Assembly (NCBI GenBank): GCA_024500155.1
Contig: CM044867.1
Location: 25,865,632-25,929,631, forward strand
Origin: Chenopodium formosanum
Taxonomy: Eukaryota > Streptophyta > Magnoliopsida > Caryophyllales > Amaranthaceae
Direction: 5' to 3'
DNA: 64,000 nt
Below are positions 1-11,836 of the stretch, in pieces. Below the pieces are notes generated by a model, which did not search any database, was not told the origin of the DNA, and saw only the letters and a program-made list of their open reading frames with translations. Both the position numbers and the translations under genes were made by a program. Within the stretch, counting starts at the first letter, position 1. Every line of letters begins with the position of its first letter.

Positions 1-1229
1 AGCTATAATAGCCCCTAAAACCCTAACCGAAGATTTTTCGACATATAAACCGTTGAAAAAGTTGAATCGGGCTGCAATTAACAATTTATACGAACTTTTG
101 GGATGCAATTTGCAATTTTTTTTTAAAATGGCTGAAATTTGCAAAATACGAACTTTAAATGGCTGCAATTTGCAAATTTTCCTATTTTTTTAGAATGATT
201 TTTTTTTATTCTCTATTGCATTTCTTTATTCAAATTATGGTTTTATATAGAATAGAAATCATTTTTACGAAATTAAACTTACTTTTTCTAAACTGAAATT
301 ATTGTTGTTGATGAATTGAAATTATTTTTAATGAAGGGAATTGAAGTGAAATAACTGAATATTACTCTGTACTTTTGCAGTGTTATAAGATGAAGTTAAC
401 AAGATCTTATAAAATATCAATTTTCCATGTATCCTTTCATTTTCTCAAATACTATTTCCACACACCTAAATAGCTAAACCTAGAAATAATAGACACGACC
501 TGAACTCAACCTAAAAAATTAAATAAGTTAAGCCTGGTTTACTTCACCTTTTTTTTGCTGAACTGAAATTATTAAATTAAATTATCTTTATTAAACTTAT
601 GTTGGTTTTACTGAACTTAAATTATTTTGTCCGATTCTATATTATTTTTCTTCTTTATAATTATCGATTTTTACAAAACTAAATTGATTTTATTGAACTA
701 AACTAATTTTTATTAAATTAAAATTATTTTTACTAAATATTACTTTTTAAAGGTGAACTATAGGTAAGGTTGAGAATTTCAACCTGAAAAATGACTTGTG
801 TTTCTCGAAATATTAACTAAGGTCGATCCGAGTTATATCAAACTCAATCTGATAACTTATTCATTAAATTAGGTCAGGCCAGACCAAATAATAAAAATTC
901 AAATCAGACCAGATCAGACCTTATTAAAATCAGATCAGATCTCCTTATTTCAGGTGAAGAGAACAAGTCCTAAGGGTAACTTATTTATTTTTCTCTTCAC
1001 CCACCTACACTAGGGGTGTTCAAAAATACCCAACCCGCTGACCTGCCGATTCGATAAATTTAAATGGGCATTTTTTTTGTTTTTTCCAAATTTAATGGAC
1101 CGGGTACTCAACCCGGTAAAAAAGAAGTCTAGCGGGTTGGGTCATGGGTCGCCACTGGGCTAGCCTATGTGTTAGGCGGGTACCCGCTGACCCGCTACCA
1201 TTTTTTATTAATTTTAAATACATAGTATA
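1..1229. other. AT-rich intergenic stretch, no gene seen
   Basis: No convincing coding region is present. The first 180 bases repeat short phrases such as ATGGCTG-AATTTGCAAA, which resembles the end of a fold-back DNA element cut by the window edge. From about 1010 to 1190 there is a degenerate tract rich in GGGT and ACCCG words, similar to the longer tract near 20.9-22.0 kb. The rest is unassigned AT-rich sequence. Confidence 0.5.
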
Positions 1230-2465
1230 TTTGGGAGCTCAAGCTAATTCGAATATACGGCGTGCTGTAATTATTTGGTGCTTTTTCGGTAACTTCCCTT
1301 CTCACTGAAGTTTCTGGTGTCTTCTTGCCTTCTTCCTACTGTATTACCCTTTTAAAACTGATTTTTCCCTTTTTTTTCTTCTTTTTCTGTTAACCCCCAA
1401 ACCAAACACTTCCCGTTTGTTATCTATTATGTTTTCGTTTTTTATGTTTTACTCATGTTCCTTATTGGTTGTTACTCAGATTATTATTCCTCTTTGGAAC
1501 TTGGGTTTTTTGAACTTGTTTAAGTTCTTTGTTATGGGTACACTTTTGTGTATCCTTGGTATTTTTTTGATCCTACCTCCATGTACCCCCTTCTGGAGTT
1601 ATGCTTGTCTTTTAATTTTTTATATGTTGACTTTTCATTGCTTAACCACCATATGCCCTTCTTGTGCTCTTCCTCTTTTGTTTACTCGCATATGTTTCTT
1701 TTAAATATTTATCCTATCTTATATGGTATTACTCTTGAGTTGTGTACTCCCTATTCTTCTCTTTATTTGACTCTCTCTTGTTCCTTTCCTTGTTACATTC
1801 TCTTTTTATTGGATAATTTTTTAAGTTTTAGTTACACTCATTCTTGCACTCTGAAATTCTGGTTTGTTTCAATGATATGATTCTAAGCTGCGTGCCCTTC
1901 CTCCTCTATATATACTAACTTATGGATTTTTTTAGGTTCCTTTGTTCTCTTATGGAGCGTGACATGTGGCAAATTTTTGCATGCCTCTCTTTCATGCCTT
2001 ACAATTGTTGTGCATGGTTTTACTTCTCTCTCTTCTCCTATGGTTTTAAGGGAGTGCTCTTTCTCTTTCTCTCACTATCTTACTACTATAATCACCTACT
2101 CTTCTACGTGTCATGTTTACTGAATTTGTGGGTTATTATTTTTTATGTGCTGTAATTTTGAGCTTTTACTTTTGGTAATTGTGGTATACCCTTGTCAAAT
2201 CTTATTGCTACCTGTCATATTTCTATACATTTTGAATTTAATTATTTTTTTCATGCATCATTTGCTCTGTTAATTCTTACTTTATGTCTTTTTTTTATTT
2301 AATTTCCTTACTCTTCCTTGCCTTAGGTATTTGTTTCTGATCTCCCCTTTTTATTTGGGTATAAATAGATCCTTTTACTTCTCTAGTGGTATTCACTTTT
2401 ACATCCTCTCCTTTTCTATTTTGTTTTGTTGTTTCTTTATCTTAGTTTTCTTAGTTTTCTTTTCC
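1230..2465 (+). other. T-rich leader before the LINE ORF1 relic
   Basis: Strongly pyrimidine-rich on the plus strand (many TTT, CTT and TCTC runs). It leads directly into the degenerate ORF1 at 2466. The open frames here encode only Phe/Leu/Ser/Cys-rich strings, as expected of T-rich DNA, so I do not call them genes. A T-rich untranslated leader of an L1-like element is the simplest reading. A 5' boundary could not be fixed. Confidence 0.35.
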
Positions 2466-4306
2466 ATGTCTGATTCTGTACACCCTCCCCGCACCTACGC
2501 CCACTGTGTCTCAGCCTATCCTTCTCACCCTCCCAACTTGGGGTCCCAATCGAGTACTATGGGAACTGACCTTTGCCTTGGTGATGGAATTGTCCATACG
2601 GCCCCACCCAACCAATCCATTTCTGATGGAAATCAAGATAAGAATCTTCCTGCCCCTACCGTTCACTCAGGACATAGTGTACCTCCAATCCATTTGGTTT
2701 TACCTCCCCCATATTCAATGAGTTTTCCCATCATAGACATGCCCTCTGTCTCTGATCCTATCCCTCCTCCTGCCCCGGGTAGTATTCCTAAGTTTTCCAT
2801 TACCCCTACCCCTGACTCTACTATAGTTCATGATATGTCTAATGCTTGTCTTGTGGGAAATGTTTTTGGGGAAAGAGTCTTTAAGCATATTATTGAGTCT
2901 AAACTTAGGAGTGTTTGGGTTTTCCTTAAAGGTCATGTAGACTTTGAAGTTATCGGTAATGGGTGGCTACTCCTTACTTTTGCTACTAATGAGGACAAGA
3001 CTAATGCTTGGTTGGGGAGACCTTGGTTTGTGCATGGACTTAACTTTGTCATGCTTGAATGGACTGAAAATTTCTGTCCCATTTCAACTTTTATCTCCTC
3101 CATTGACCAATGGGTAAAAATTTACCTGCTTCCCCATCCTTACTGGTCCTTCCAATGTCTTGCTACTATCTTGGCCCTTGTTGGTAGACTTGTTAAATTA
3201 GATCACTTCACCGAGGCAAAAAGAAAGTTAGGTTTGCTAGAGCTTGTGTTAATGTTTCTGTTACTGAGCCTATTCCTGGGTCTGTTTTCTAAACTTATCT
3301 AATGGGATTAAGGAAATCCACCTCAATTATGCGGGGATGGCTGAAGTTTGCCCCCAATGTGGGGCTAAATCCCATGCACTTGATAGCTGCCCTAAGGTTG
3401 CTCAATCTTCTATGCATATCCTCATTGAGAGATTAAACATCAATCCCTCCTCTTCCCCTAAGAGTGATCCTTCTGCCTCTCCTTCTACTACTCTTACTTC
3501 TTCTAAATGGGTAAAAGTAATCTCAAAACGGAGAGCCTTTCAGATCCTCTGGCCTCACTAAGCTCCAACCTGGTAAATCTGTCATTACCGCAGCTAAAGT
3601 TGGGTCATCTTCTAGTCCTGCATTCCCTAGTGGTCCTATTGTGGTCCATATCCCTCCTACCCCCTCAAACATCTTCCTGGATAATCAATATTTGATGCTT
3701 GCTGCCCATGAATCTTTTGAGGAAACAATTCGGGATGCTACTCCCATTAATGCGGTTGCTGCTACTGCTTCCCCTCTATTAATAGAGGATGATAGCTTCC
3801 CCTCTCTCATGGACCAAATGCTTGAGGATGATCCCTCTGATCAAGGACTTTCCACCCCTCCAATATTTAAATATGGCACTAACTCTCAGCAGCATACATG
3901 CCTTTCTTCTGATGATGATCAACATTTTTTTGATGTTATGGTTGTGGATATTTCTAATGCCTCCTCTGATTCTGGTAAAAGGAGGAGAACTAAGGAACCT
4001 GATGATTTGGTTTCCTCTAACCCCCAACAAAAAATGATGCTTTTACTTGGCTCCACTGTACTTCCTCAGGCTCCCAGCCCCTTCTACTTGACTTTTGCAT
4101 GTTTTCACTACCTTATAGTAACCTGTTGGAGCAATGCCTTTTGTAATTATATTAATGATCATAGTATATATCTTACCTTCTGCTCAGATGTATCTTTTAT
4201 ATTTCTTGTATCCTTTTTATCTCCCTTTCTTAAGATCAGTTCTAATGTAATCCCATTATATAATCTGAAGCATAATATAAATGTTACTTTTTATTATGTT
4301 GTTTAA
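2466..4306 (+). pseudogene. Degenerate LINE (L1-type) ORF1: DUF4283-like domain plus CCHC zinc knuckle
   Basis: Seen: an ATG at 2466 opens a Pro/Ser-rich N-terminal stretch, followed at about 2840-3230 by a region with the DUF4283 pattern (a VWVFLKGHVDFEVIG-like strand, then a WLLLTFATNEDKTNAW-like motif, then GRPWFVHG). Near 3230 the frame breaks. The next frame continues with a FARACVNV-type motif typical of these proteins and meets a stop. Around 3345-3390 a third frame holds a C-x2-C-x4-H-x4-C zinc knuckle (CPQCGAKSHALDSC). A Ser/Pro/Asp-rich tail runs in the 3641-4306 frame. Known: DUF4283 plus zf-CCHC is the usual plant L1-like ORF1 (nucleic-acid-binding) architecture. No endonuclease or reverse transcriptase follows, so this is an isolated, frameshifted relic. 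A gag-like host-domesticated copy is unlikely because of the frame breaks. Confidence 0.7.
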
Positions 4307-4625
4307 ATTTGGATTTTGGTGTCTTGGTATACTTTTTCTCATTATTATTTACTATGCTTGCCTATTTCCTTGTCTGGATTTGTCATTATCTCTTTTATGA
4401 GACATTGGTTTAAACATGGCTTAGTTCAAACACACTGCTAGTTTGCTACGATTCAAGAGTGTGTGCAAGTTATGGTAAAATATTATTAACAGCCTTAATT
4501 TCATTACGCGCCATGTTGAGCATTCCAATATGCAAATAACTAGTTTATAAACCCTATCCACTTGAGTGACTTTAACACATTTGATAATGTCGCTGAATTG
4601 GATTACCCTCTCAAGTATATGGATG
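4307..4625. other. Unassigned AT-rich sequence
   Basis: Follows the ORF1 relic. I see no reverse transcriptase motifs, no poly(A) tail and no other recognisable feature. Confidence 0.4.
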
Positions 4626-5696
4626 TTTGATGAGTCTATTTTATATATATTTTTATTCCCCGTCCCACAGTCATTTTTGTGCTTATTGAGCTCTGTGGAG
4701 CTATTTTTATTACTAATATACGTTTTCTAGTGTTTTGTAGAGTTGGTATTATCTTATAGGAATTTGCAGATTTATGACAATTTTCGAGTTTATTGAGCCA
4801 CTACAAAGATATTAGAGTTTGATCATATTTTGTGACCGTATACTTAAAGCTCAAGACCAGGTTAAAGAAACCTTGTTTCGTTTGGAGTACTAATTGGGTT
4901 GCAAGTCCAAGTTTAATTAAGAAGGAAATTACGGACCAAGTAATAAGGCCACGAATTACAAAACAAAGATTAAGTTATTAGGCGGCCCAAGTGGTAAAGG
5001 CCCACTATCAATTCAGCTGGGCGTGAATAAGCAGGCCCGATTCGGTGGCCCATTGCCCGATCGGGCAAGTGTGTATTTGCTGATTTAAGTAGGTTTGGGC
5101 TACATTATATTCCCAAAATTGTTGGAGACGAAGATGTCATTCATTAGCAATAGTTCAATTTATTAGCTTTGATAATTAGTTTGAGCTTGGTTTTCTTTTA
5201 GCAGCTTCATGATTTTAGGTAGATGTGATCAATGGGCGAGTCGGGCCAAGGTAAAAAAAAAATTGCCCATTTACGGGTCGGGCCAAACTTTAGGCCGGAA
5301 AATGTGTGCCCAAACTCGCCCAAACTAGGCGGCCATGCGGGCTTTTCAGACCAATTTCAGAGCGGGCCAAAGAAATCAACTAAAATTGCATAAAATTGAT
5401 TTCCCAAACCCGTCCATTTTTTTAATCGGGTCGGACTCCAATTTTGGGCCGGAAAAAGTTGTGCAAAGCCCGCCCAAAATTGGTTCGAGTCAGGCCGGGC
5501 CCAACTTGACCACCTCTAATTTTAGGATTAGATTCTTTTTAACAACTTTTGTTTTATTAGCTTTAGATGTTTTTAGTTTTCAACAAATCTGTTCTTTTTT
5601 CTTTTTGGATCTGATTGTTTTTTATTTGCTTTGATAATTATATTATTTTCGATATTAGCAGCTACTTGAGACTTCTAATTTATTTACTTGTTTCCT
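4626..5696. repeat. Unidentified repeat-like region, possible retroelement remnant
   Basis: Begins near a TGATGAGTCTATTTTATATA motif and includes a GC-richer block (about 5220-5520) made of repeated GGGCC/CGGGTCGG words. No coding domain is present. I suspect an old non-coding retroelement piece, because the downstream neighbour is a duplicated non-coding block in the same AT-rich style. I could not identify a second terminal repeat or a target-site duplication. Confidence 0.3.
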
Positions 5697-7450
5697 TTAA
5701 TTTCTTGTTATTGCTCATTGATTTTAACTATGTTTAATTTAATCGCTTTGATTAGTTTAGATTTAAATATGTGTGAGTAGTTTAAATCTAGGGTTGTGGG
5801 GATCCATGATTAATATGAAGGGATGATTTATTATTATTGATTGTTAATGTTTTGGGTTAATTTCCTATTGACTGTTATTATAATGCTATGCAATTAGATT
5901 TGCGCAGATTTAATTGTATGAGTTCCGCAATATTGATTCGAGATTCAAGAAATGAGAATTAATATCAAGGCTTAGTTTCAATAGGTGGAATTAATTTATT
6001 AATGATTAAGTCAAGATTCGAGAGATCGATTTAATACCGCTAGGTTCTGTGATTATAATACGTAGCGAAACCCCTTTATAATTAGGTTAATTTATGCATT
6101 GATAATTAATTGTTATGTTTCATCTCGGAGTATTATGGTGAACATGTATGTGACCCTAGGCTTTTTGTTATTATTGATTTCTTCCTTAGTTTAATTCATA
6201 CAACCTTAATTTGGTTATGTGGTACTTGGTTTTTAGCGGACAAAGATTAGACTATAAAGGTTCCACTTAAGTGTTTAACATGACTTCCCTACCTTATAAA
6301 AAGTGGGAGATTGCGCTTATGAATAGTGCACGAACCTATATGCCCTTCAAAATGTATGTATACGTTTTTACCCACATAGATAATTTCTTACATTTATGTC
6401 CTTCCACATGTACATATATAATGATTGTTGAGCTTTCTCTCTCCTTACATTTATGCACTTTTATATTATTTATTTATGATATAGGTAAATATATTATAGG
6501 TAAATTTAAAGTTCACCTCTCATGATCGAAACTAATAAGATAGCTTCATTAGATAAATGAATTTGAAAGATCTTAATTTCTTGTTATTGCTCATTGATTT
6601 TAACTATGTTTAATTTAATCGCTTTGATTAGTTTAGATTTAAATATGTGTGAGTAGTTTAAATCTAGGGTTGTGGGGATCCATGATTAATATGAAGGGAT
6701 GATTTATTATTATTGATTGTTAATGTTTTGGGTTAATTTCCTATTGACTGTTATTATAATGCTATGCAATTAGATTTGCGCAGATTTAATTGTATGAGTT
6801 CCGCAATATTGATTCGAGATTCAAGAAATGAGAATTAATATCAAGGCTTAGTTTCAATAGGTGGAATTAATTTATTAATGATTAAGTCAAGATTCGAGAG
6901 ATCGATTTAATACCGCTAGGTTCTGTGATTATAATACGTAGCGAAACCCCTTTATAATTAGGTTAATTTATGCATTGATAATTAATTGTTATGTTTCATC
7001 TCGGAGTATTATGGTGAACATGTATGTGACCCTAGGCTTTTTGTTATTATTGATTTCTTCCTTAGTTTAATTCATACAACCTTAATTTGGTTATGTGGTA
7101 CTTGGTTTTTAGCGGACAAAGATTAGACTATAAAGGTTCCACTTAAGTGTTTAACATGACTTCCCTACCTTATAAAAAGTGGGAGATTGCGCTTATGAAT
7201 AGTGCACGAACCTATATGCCCTTCAAAATGTATGTATACGTTTTTACCCACATAGATAATTTCTTACATTTATGTCCTTCCACATGTACATATATAATGA
7301 TTGTTGAGCTTTCTCTCTCCTTACATTTATGCACTTTTATATTATTTATTTATGATATAGGTAAATATATTATAGGTAAATTTAAAGTTCACCTCTCATG
7401 ATCGAAACTAATAAGATAACTTCATTAGATAAATGAATTTGAAAGATCTT
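5697..7450. repeat. 876-bp near-perfect tandem duplication (two copies)
   Basis: Copy 1 is 5697-6572 and copy 2 is 6573-7448, and identity continues two bases to 7450. The copies share every landmark I checked at a constant offset of 876. I found one substitution (G at 6543, A at 7419). The junction shows only a 2-base overlap (TT). Each copy contains an identical 84-codon open frame (6271-6525 and 7147-7401), which has no domain I recognise and looks like chance. The unit begins with TTAATTTCTTGTTATTGC and ends with GAATTTGAAAGATC. The high identity means the duplication is recent, or is an assembly artefact. Confidence 0.93.
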
Positions 7451-8214
7451 TCTACTCAATTAATTAAATTAAATGGAAAATGAAATGAAATAATTAAATT
7501 TAAAATGTTTGATAATTTATTGGGGTTATAGTTTAATTGCATGACAACTTTATGAATTGGACAAGCAAAATGTTGATTTTTTGTGAAGTCAAAATTTTAC
7601 ACATATAATTGTGTTTAATAAATGACATTGAGATCAATGAAATGAATCTGATGATTGTGCCGAATTGAAGTAGATGTACTAGGAAGAAAGGAAGCCAAAC
7701 TGACTACGGTGAAAAGAGGGAAAAAAAAGCAAGAAGGAAGTCAAGGAATTATAAGGGTTTAAAGGCTACAATTGGGGCTGCATGAAGCTTTTTCGACTTC
7801 AGATCATAACCAACGTTTTTGGAAGAAAGTTGCCAATGCAAACTGATATTTTCTATGATCCCCTAAATGTTAATGTTTTGGCGAGTTGGGTGTAATTGTT
7901 TCTCTTTTTTAGTTTCATATACTTAATCCCATATAATTTATGTAGAGTAATTACTAGGTTAGATGAGAGTATACACTTGCAAATAGTAAATGTTCCAGAA
8001 AAATTTTCCATTATTATATGCATATGACATGTTAAATAACTTTTGTTAATATATAATATATGTGCTCTATGATTTTTAAATTATATTTAATCTATTCATA
8101 GTTAAGTTCGTAGATGTTTTAACAATATTGCACTGTTGAACAATTGCATAGATATTTCTTGAGGAAAAGTTGTAAGCAACTAGAAAAGTTGTGCAGGAAA
8201 AAACGAAAAGTTTA
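7451..8214. other. AT-rich intergenic sequence, nothing recognised
   Basis: No open frame, repeat or RNA gene that I can support. Confidence 0.4.
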
Positions 8215-9320
8215 AACACAACCCAATTAATATGAACATTTGGTTAAAAAAATATGAAAATGAAAAAAAAAAATTTAATAATAAAAATGAGCACGTAAAA
8301 AAAATGAACATCTTATAAAAAAAATGATCATTTATTAAAAATGAACATGATTATCATATAATCATAAATTTGCTATATTATGACCATAAAAATGAACATT
8401 TAGTTAAAAAACACGATCACGTAAAAAAATATATTCAGTATAAAAAATAAACACGTAAAAAAATGAACATTTAGTAATAAAAAGTGAACACATCCAAAAA
8501 AAAAAAAGAACATTTATCATGCAACCATAAAATAGCTAGACAATACCAAATAAAATGAACATTTCATAAAAATATATGAACACAGTAAATAAATGAACAT
8601 TTAGTATATATAAAAAAAACACGTAAAAAAATGAACACGTCAAAAAAGTTATGAACATTTCGTATATTAATTAAAAATGAAAATGATTTTCATATAGGTT
8701 CAAATTCATTGTAAATAATAATTCAAGAAAAATAAAGTTAAAACTAATCGTTAACATATTTTCATTTTTTATGTACTAAATGTTCAATTTTTTTACAGAA
8801 ATTATACACAAGTTCGTTTGTAATTTTTTTAACTCTAAAAATTTGAACATCCATCTTAAATCTAATCTCGGTTCATCATAGAAACACTCATTATCGATCA
8901 ATAACATGATAGATTTGGAATCACAAATGCAAAAACAATTTTACAACATTCACATATTATAAAAACACACACACACACACACAAACAAATTAAAAACCCA
9001 AAGATTCATGACTGCGACGAAGATGACGAAGAATGCTACAGTGATGTCGAATTGGTGAATATTCGAATTAGGAAAAATAAGCTTAAAAATTGAAGGAAGT
9101 GAAGTAAATCTAGAAGGAAAGGAAAAAATAGGAGAGAAAAAATTTTGAATTGAGAAAAAAACAAAAGAGAGAAAATTTTAAATTGTGAGAGAACAAAAGA
9201 GAGAGAATATTAATAAAGCTAATTAAGAAAGAAGAAGAGATAGAGTTAAGATATAAGGAAAAGTAAAAAAAAAACGTATATTCATTTTTTATGTACTATA
9301 TGTTCATATTTAAGGCTGTT
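8215..9320. repeat. AT-rich element-like block with subterminal ATGAACATTTAGTA repeats in both orientations
   Basis: From about 8225 to 8690 many degenerate copies of ATGAACATTTAGTAAAAA and AACACGTAAAAAAATG run on the plus strand. At about 8758-8800 and 9278-9310 the same words appear inverted (CATTTTTTATGTACTAAATG). Repeats pointing inward from both sides are the layout of subterminal transposase-binding repeats. A (CA)n run lies near 8968-8985. No transposase frame and no certain terminal repeat were found. Confidence 0.4.
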
Positions 9321-9873
9321 AAAAGCTCTAATAAATTTTTTTTTTAAAATGTTGCAGCTAGCTTGGCTGCACGAGAATGCAACCAAGAATTTGCGCCCTA
9401 AAAACCCAATGTCGTGAAGAGTTTTAACACAACCCAATATAAATATCAAGAAAGGACAAGCCACTCCGCGCGCATTGGCTACTCTAGTATAATTAAAAAC
9501 GTAGAGTTGCCACCTTATTTTTATCAGAATAAGGACGGATGTTAAAACATTCAATTTTAAGATATGAAATTAAAAAATCAACTACTAACTGCATAAGAAG
9601 AAATAAGGCACGGGGTTCGGGGTTTAGGTTAAGAGAATCGAATGTCTGTAACTCGTATTCCCTTTCGTTCTAATTAAGGAACGGGCTCTTACTATTTCGT
9701 TGAAAAAAAACAAGTTTTAAGACATGTTAATCACATAAAAACGATATAAAAGTTAATATAAGGTAGGTTTGAGCACCAAAGTTGTACTACGTACCGATGA
9801 TAGCGAGATTTTAAATTCACTCACGGATAAAAACCTTTATAGTTTGGACAAGTGCCATGTTTTAAGTAACCAA
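9321..9873. other. AT-rich intergenic sequence, nothing recognised
   Basis: Short chance open frames only. The sequence runs into the Helitron end at 9874. Confidence 0.4.
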
Positions 9874-10280
9874 CTAGTGAATAGCCCGGGCGTTGCCCCG
9901 GGTTACTACTTTTATAGTTATACAACTGCTAATTTCAAAGAGCATTGAATAGTTTGTATGCATTATGTGTCTTCATTACTTTGTAGTATAATATTATTTA
10001 TTGTGAAAGGTTAAAGCATAATTGACAATAGCCTAGATGGTTAAACAATAACCTTTCTTCTAAGAGGTCAAGTGATCGAACCCTTGCATCCATATATTTT
10101 TTTCAATATAGTTGAGACAACATGGAGTATTATTGTTGGTTGTGTGGATGACGTGGCATATTGAGGAGTTGAATGGATGACGTGGCATAGTAAGAAGTTG
10201 AGTAAGTGATGTGGCGAAATGAAGGGGTCTACGTGGCGTATAGACGTTTTTAGGAATGCCTTTTAATAGATTAGTATAGA
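9874..10280 (-). mobile_element. Short non-autonomous Helitron (minus orientation) with tRNA-like A and B boxes
   Basis: On the minus strand the element starts with TC (10280-10279; TCTATACTAATCTATTAAAA, a classic plant Helitron 5' end) preceded by A. It ends with CTAG (9877-9874) followed by T, so it sits between host A and T as Helitrons do. A GC-rich hairpin (CCGGGGC-AAC-GCCCGG with a one-base bulge) lies about 8 bases before the CTAG. On the plus strand inside it are an A-box-like TAGCCTAGATGG (about 10030) and a B-box-like GATCGAACC (about 10074), as in the head of a tRNA-derived SINE. The remainder has repeated GATGACGTGGCAT words. It has no coding capacity. Confidence 0.75.
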
Positions 10281-11199
10281 TTCCATTGGGTTTTAAATTT
10301 GGGTAGTTGATATAAACGTCACTTTTGTAAGTGGGATTTTAGTAATCTTTGACGGAGTTACTCATAAAAGTAAAATGAACCACCTTGGTTGAGGAAAATC
10401 ACCCCGATTAGTGATTACCATTAGTGATTACCAAAAATGTCTTTTGAACAAGACAATTTAACAAATGCGTCCCAATTGACGACTTTTCAGTGGGTCAAGG
10501 TATTTTTTGAAGTGAAACTGTAAGGATTCGCTATATAATCTCACTTAAAATCACTCAAGGGTAATTTTTGTAAGGTTTTAAGGTTAATGTGTTTAGGCTT
10601 AATGTAATTGGCCAAATAAAACACGAAACCTGTCAAGGCCTTACTTCCAAATAAAAGGGAACAATAAACTATTTAATCATATCCGAGTGTCAATTTATCC
10701 AGCGGGTAATTGTAATGGAATATAATCTTAGTTTTACGGAGATGAATAATTGTTACAACCTTATACATCTAAATAATTAATCTTAACCTCATGTTTGGAA
10801 ATGAGGCCATAACCTCATATTAACTATCTTTAATTATTAAAACAAACAAGCAAAGTTATGATTCACTCTTGTATCACAAAAGGGTTTGAAATAAGAAGGT
10901 TCACAAAATTATAAAAGATGTTATTTCTAAAATCGTCTTAAAGTAAAGAAAATGAAGTTTATTAAAACTTTTATTTCTGAAATCGTCTTAAAATAAAATT
11001 AAGGTCCTTAAAACATCAATTATTTCAAAAGTCATCTTTAAAATAAGATTAAGAGTTCTCTACTAAAACTCCAACACATAACATATATATACAACCAAAA
11101 GTTTGTATTATCGCTACTATCACGAAGTAGTATTGTTAAATACAATTAATTCAATTCGACAATTCCTTAAAAAAAAAAAATTAGCTCGTCAAAATAAAA
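10281..11199. other. AT-rich intergenic sequence, nothing recognised
   Basis: Contains some duplicated short phrases such as TTTATTTCTGAAATCGTCTTAAA, seen twice near 10920-11040, but no gene or bounded element that I can support. Confidence 0.4.
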
Positions 11200-11832
11200 T
11201 CTAATATATATAAATAAAGTAGGCATTTTTCGGGAGCATTCGGCGCGCCACATAAGAAAAGGTATTATTTTGACCAATGAAATTTTAGATTAATAATTTA
11301 TTTTAGGATTAAAAAATTCACTCGCCACCTAAGAAAAAGTGACGAATAAGATTTAAGAATTTTGCCACCTAGGTAATAATAACGAATAGTGAACAATTAA
11401 ATGCCAAACAATTATTTTCAATCATTAATCAATCACCAATAAATCATGCTTCATAATTCAATCACCAATATCGACCAAATTACAATTCAATCATAATCTT
11501 AGCATGCTTGGGATTAATTAAGCAAGCCTAGCATGTTACTACATCATCAAAAATGTGCTAAGTACGCGAAGGATCTAATTTTCTCAATGCGCCATGTAGG
11601 ATTATAAATCTTAGTAGTAGCCAATTAAATAAGAGATTATTAAATTCTTTTAGAATTAAATAATTCAAATGCCATGTAAGTGAAATTGGCGAATGAGATT
11701 TTTAAGTTTAAATTAATTAAATATGAAATATTATCTTTAATATTAGGAATTTTATCTAAATATACAATAAATTTTAGCTCATAAAAAAAAAAAAAAATCA
11801 AACAAACCGTGCGTCGCACGGGCTTCATCTAA
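11200..11832 (+). mobile_element. Non-autonomous Helitron A
   Basis: Starts with TCTAATATATATAAATAAAG after an A and ends with CTAA followed by T. A perfect 6-bp stem hairpin, CCGTGC-GTC-GCACGG (11807-11821), lies 7 bases before the CTAA. This is the full Helitron signature (5' TC, 3' hairpin plus CTRR, insertion between A and T). Length is 633 bp. There is no RepHel coding sequence, so it depends on an autonomous partner. Confidence 0.82.
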
Positions 11833-11836
11833 TCTA

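Noticed and set aside
1417..2155. Open frames of 77-110 codons on the plus strand
   Set aside because: They are Phe/Leu/Cys/Ser-rich products of T-rich DNA with no domain or splice context.
6271..7401. Two identical 84-codon open frames
   Set aside because: They are identical only because the whole 876-bp block is duplicated. The peptide has no recognisable domain and no supporting gene structure.
10030..10082. tRNA gene
   Set aside because: Only A- and B-box-like words are present. No cloverleaf stems or anticodon arm can be formed, so it is at most a tRNA-derived promoter.
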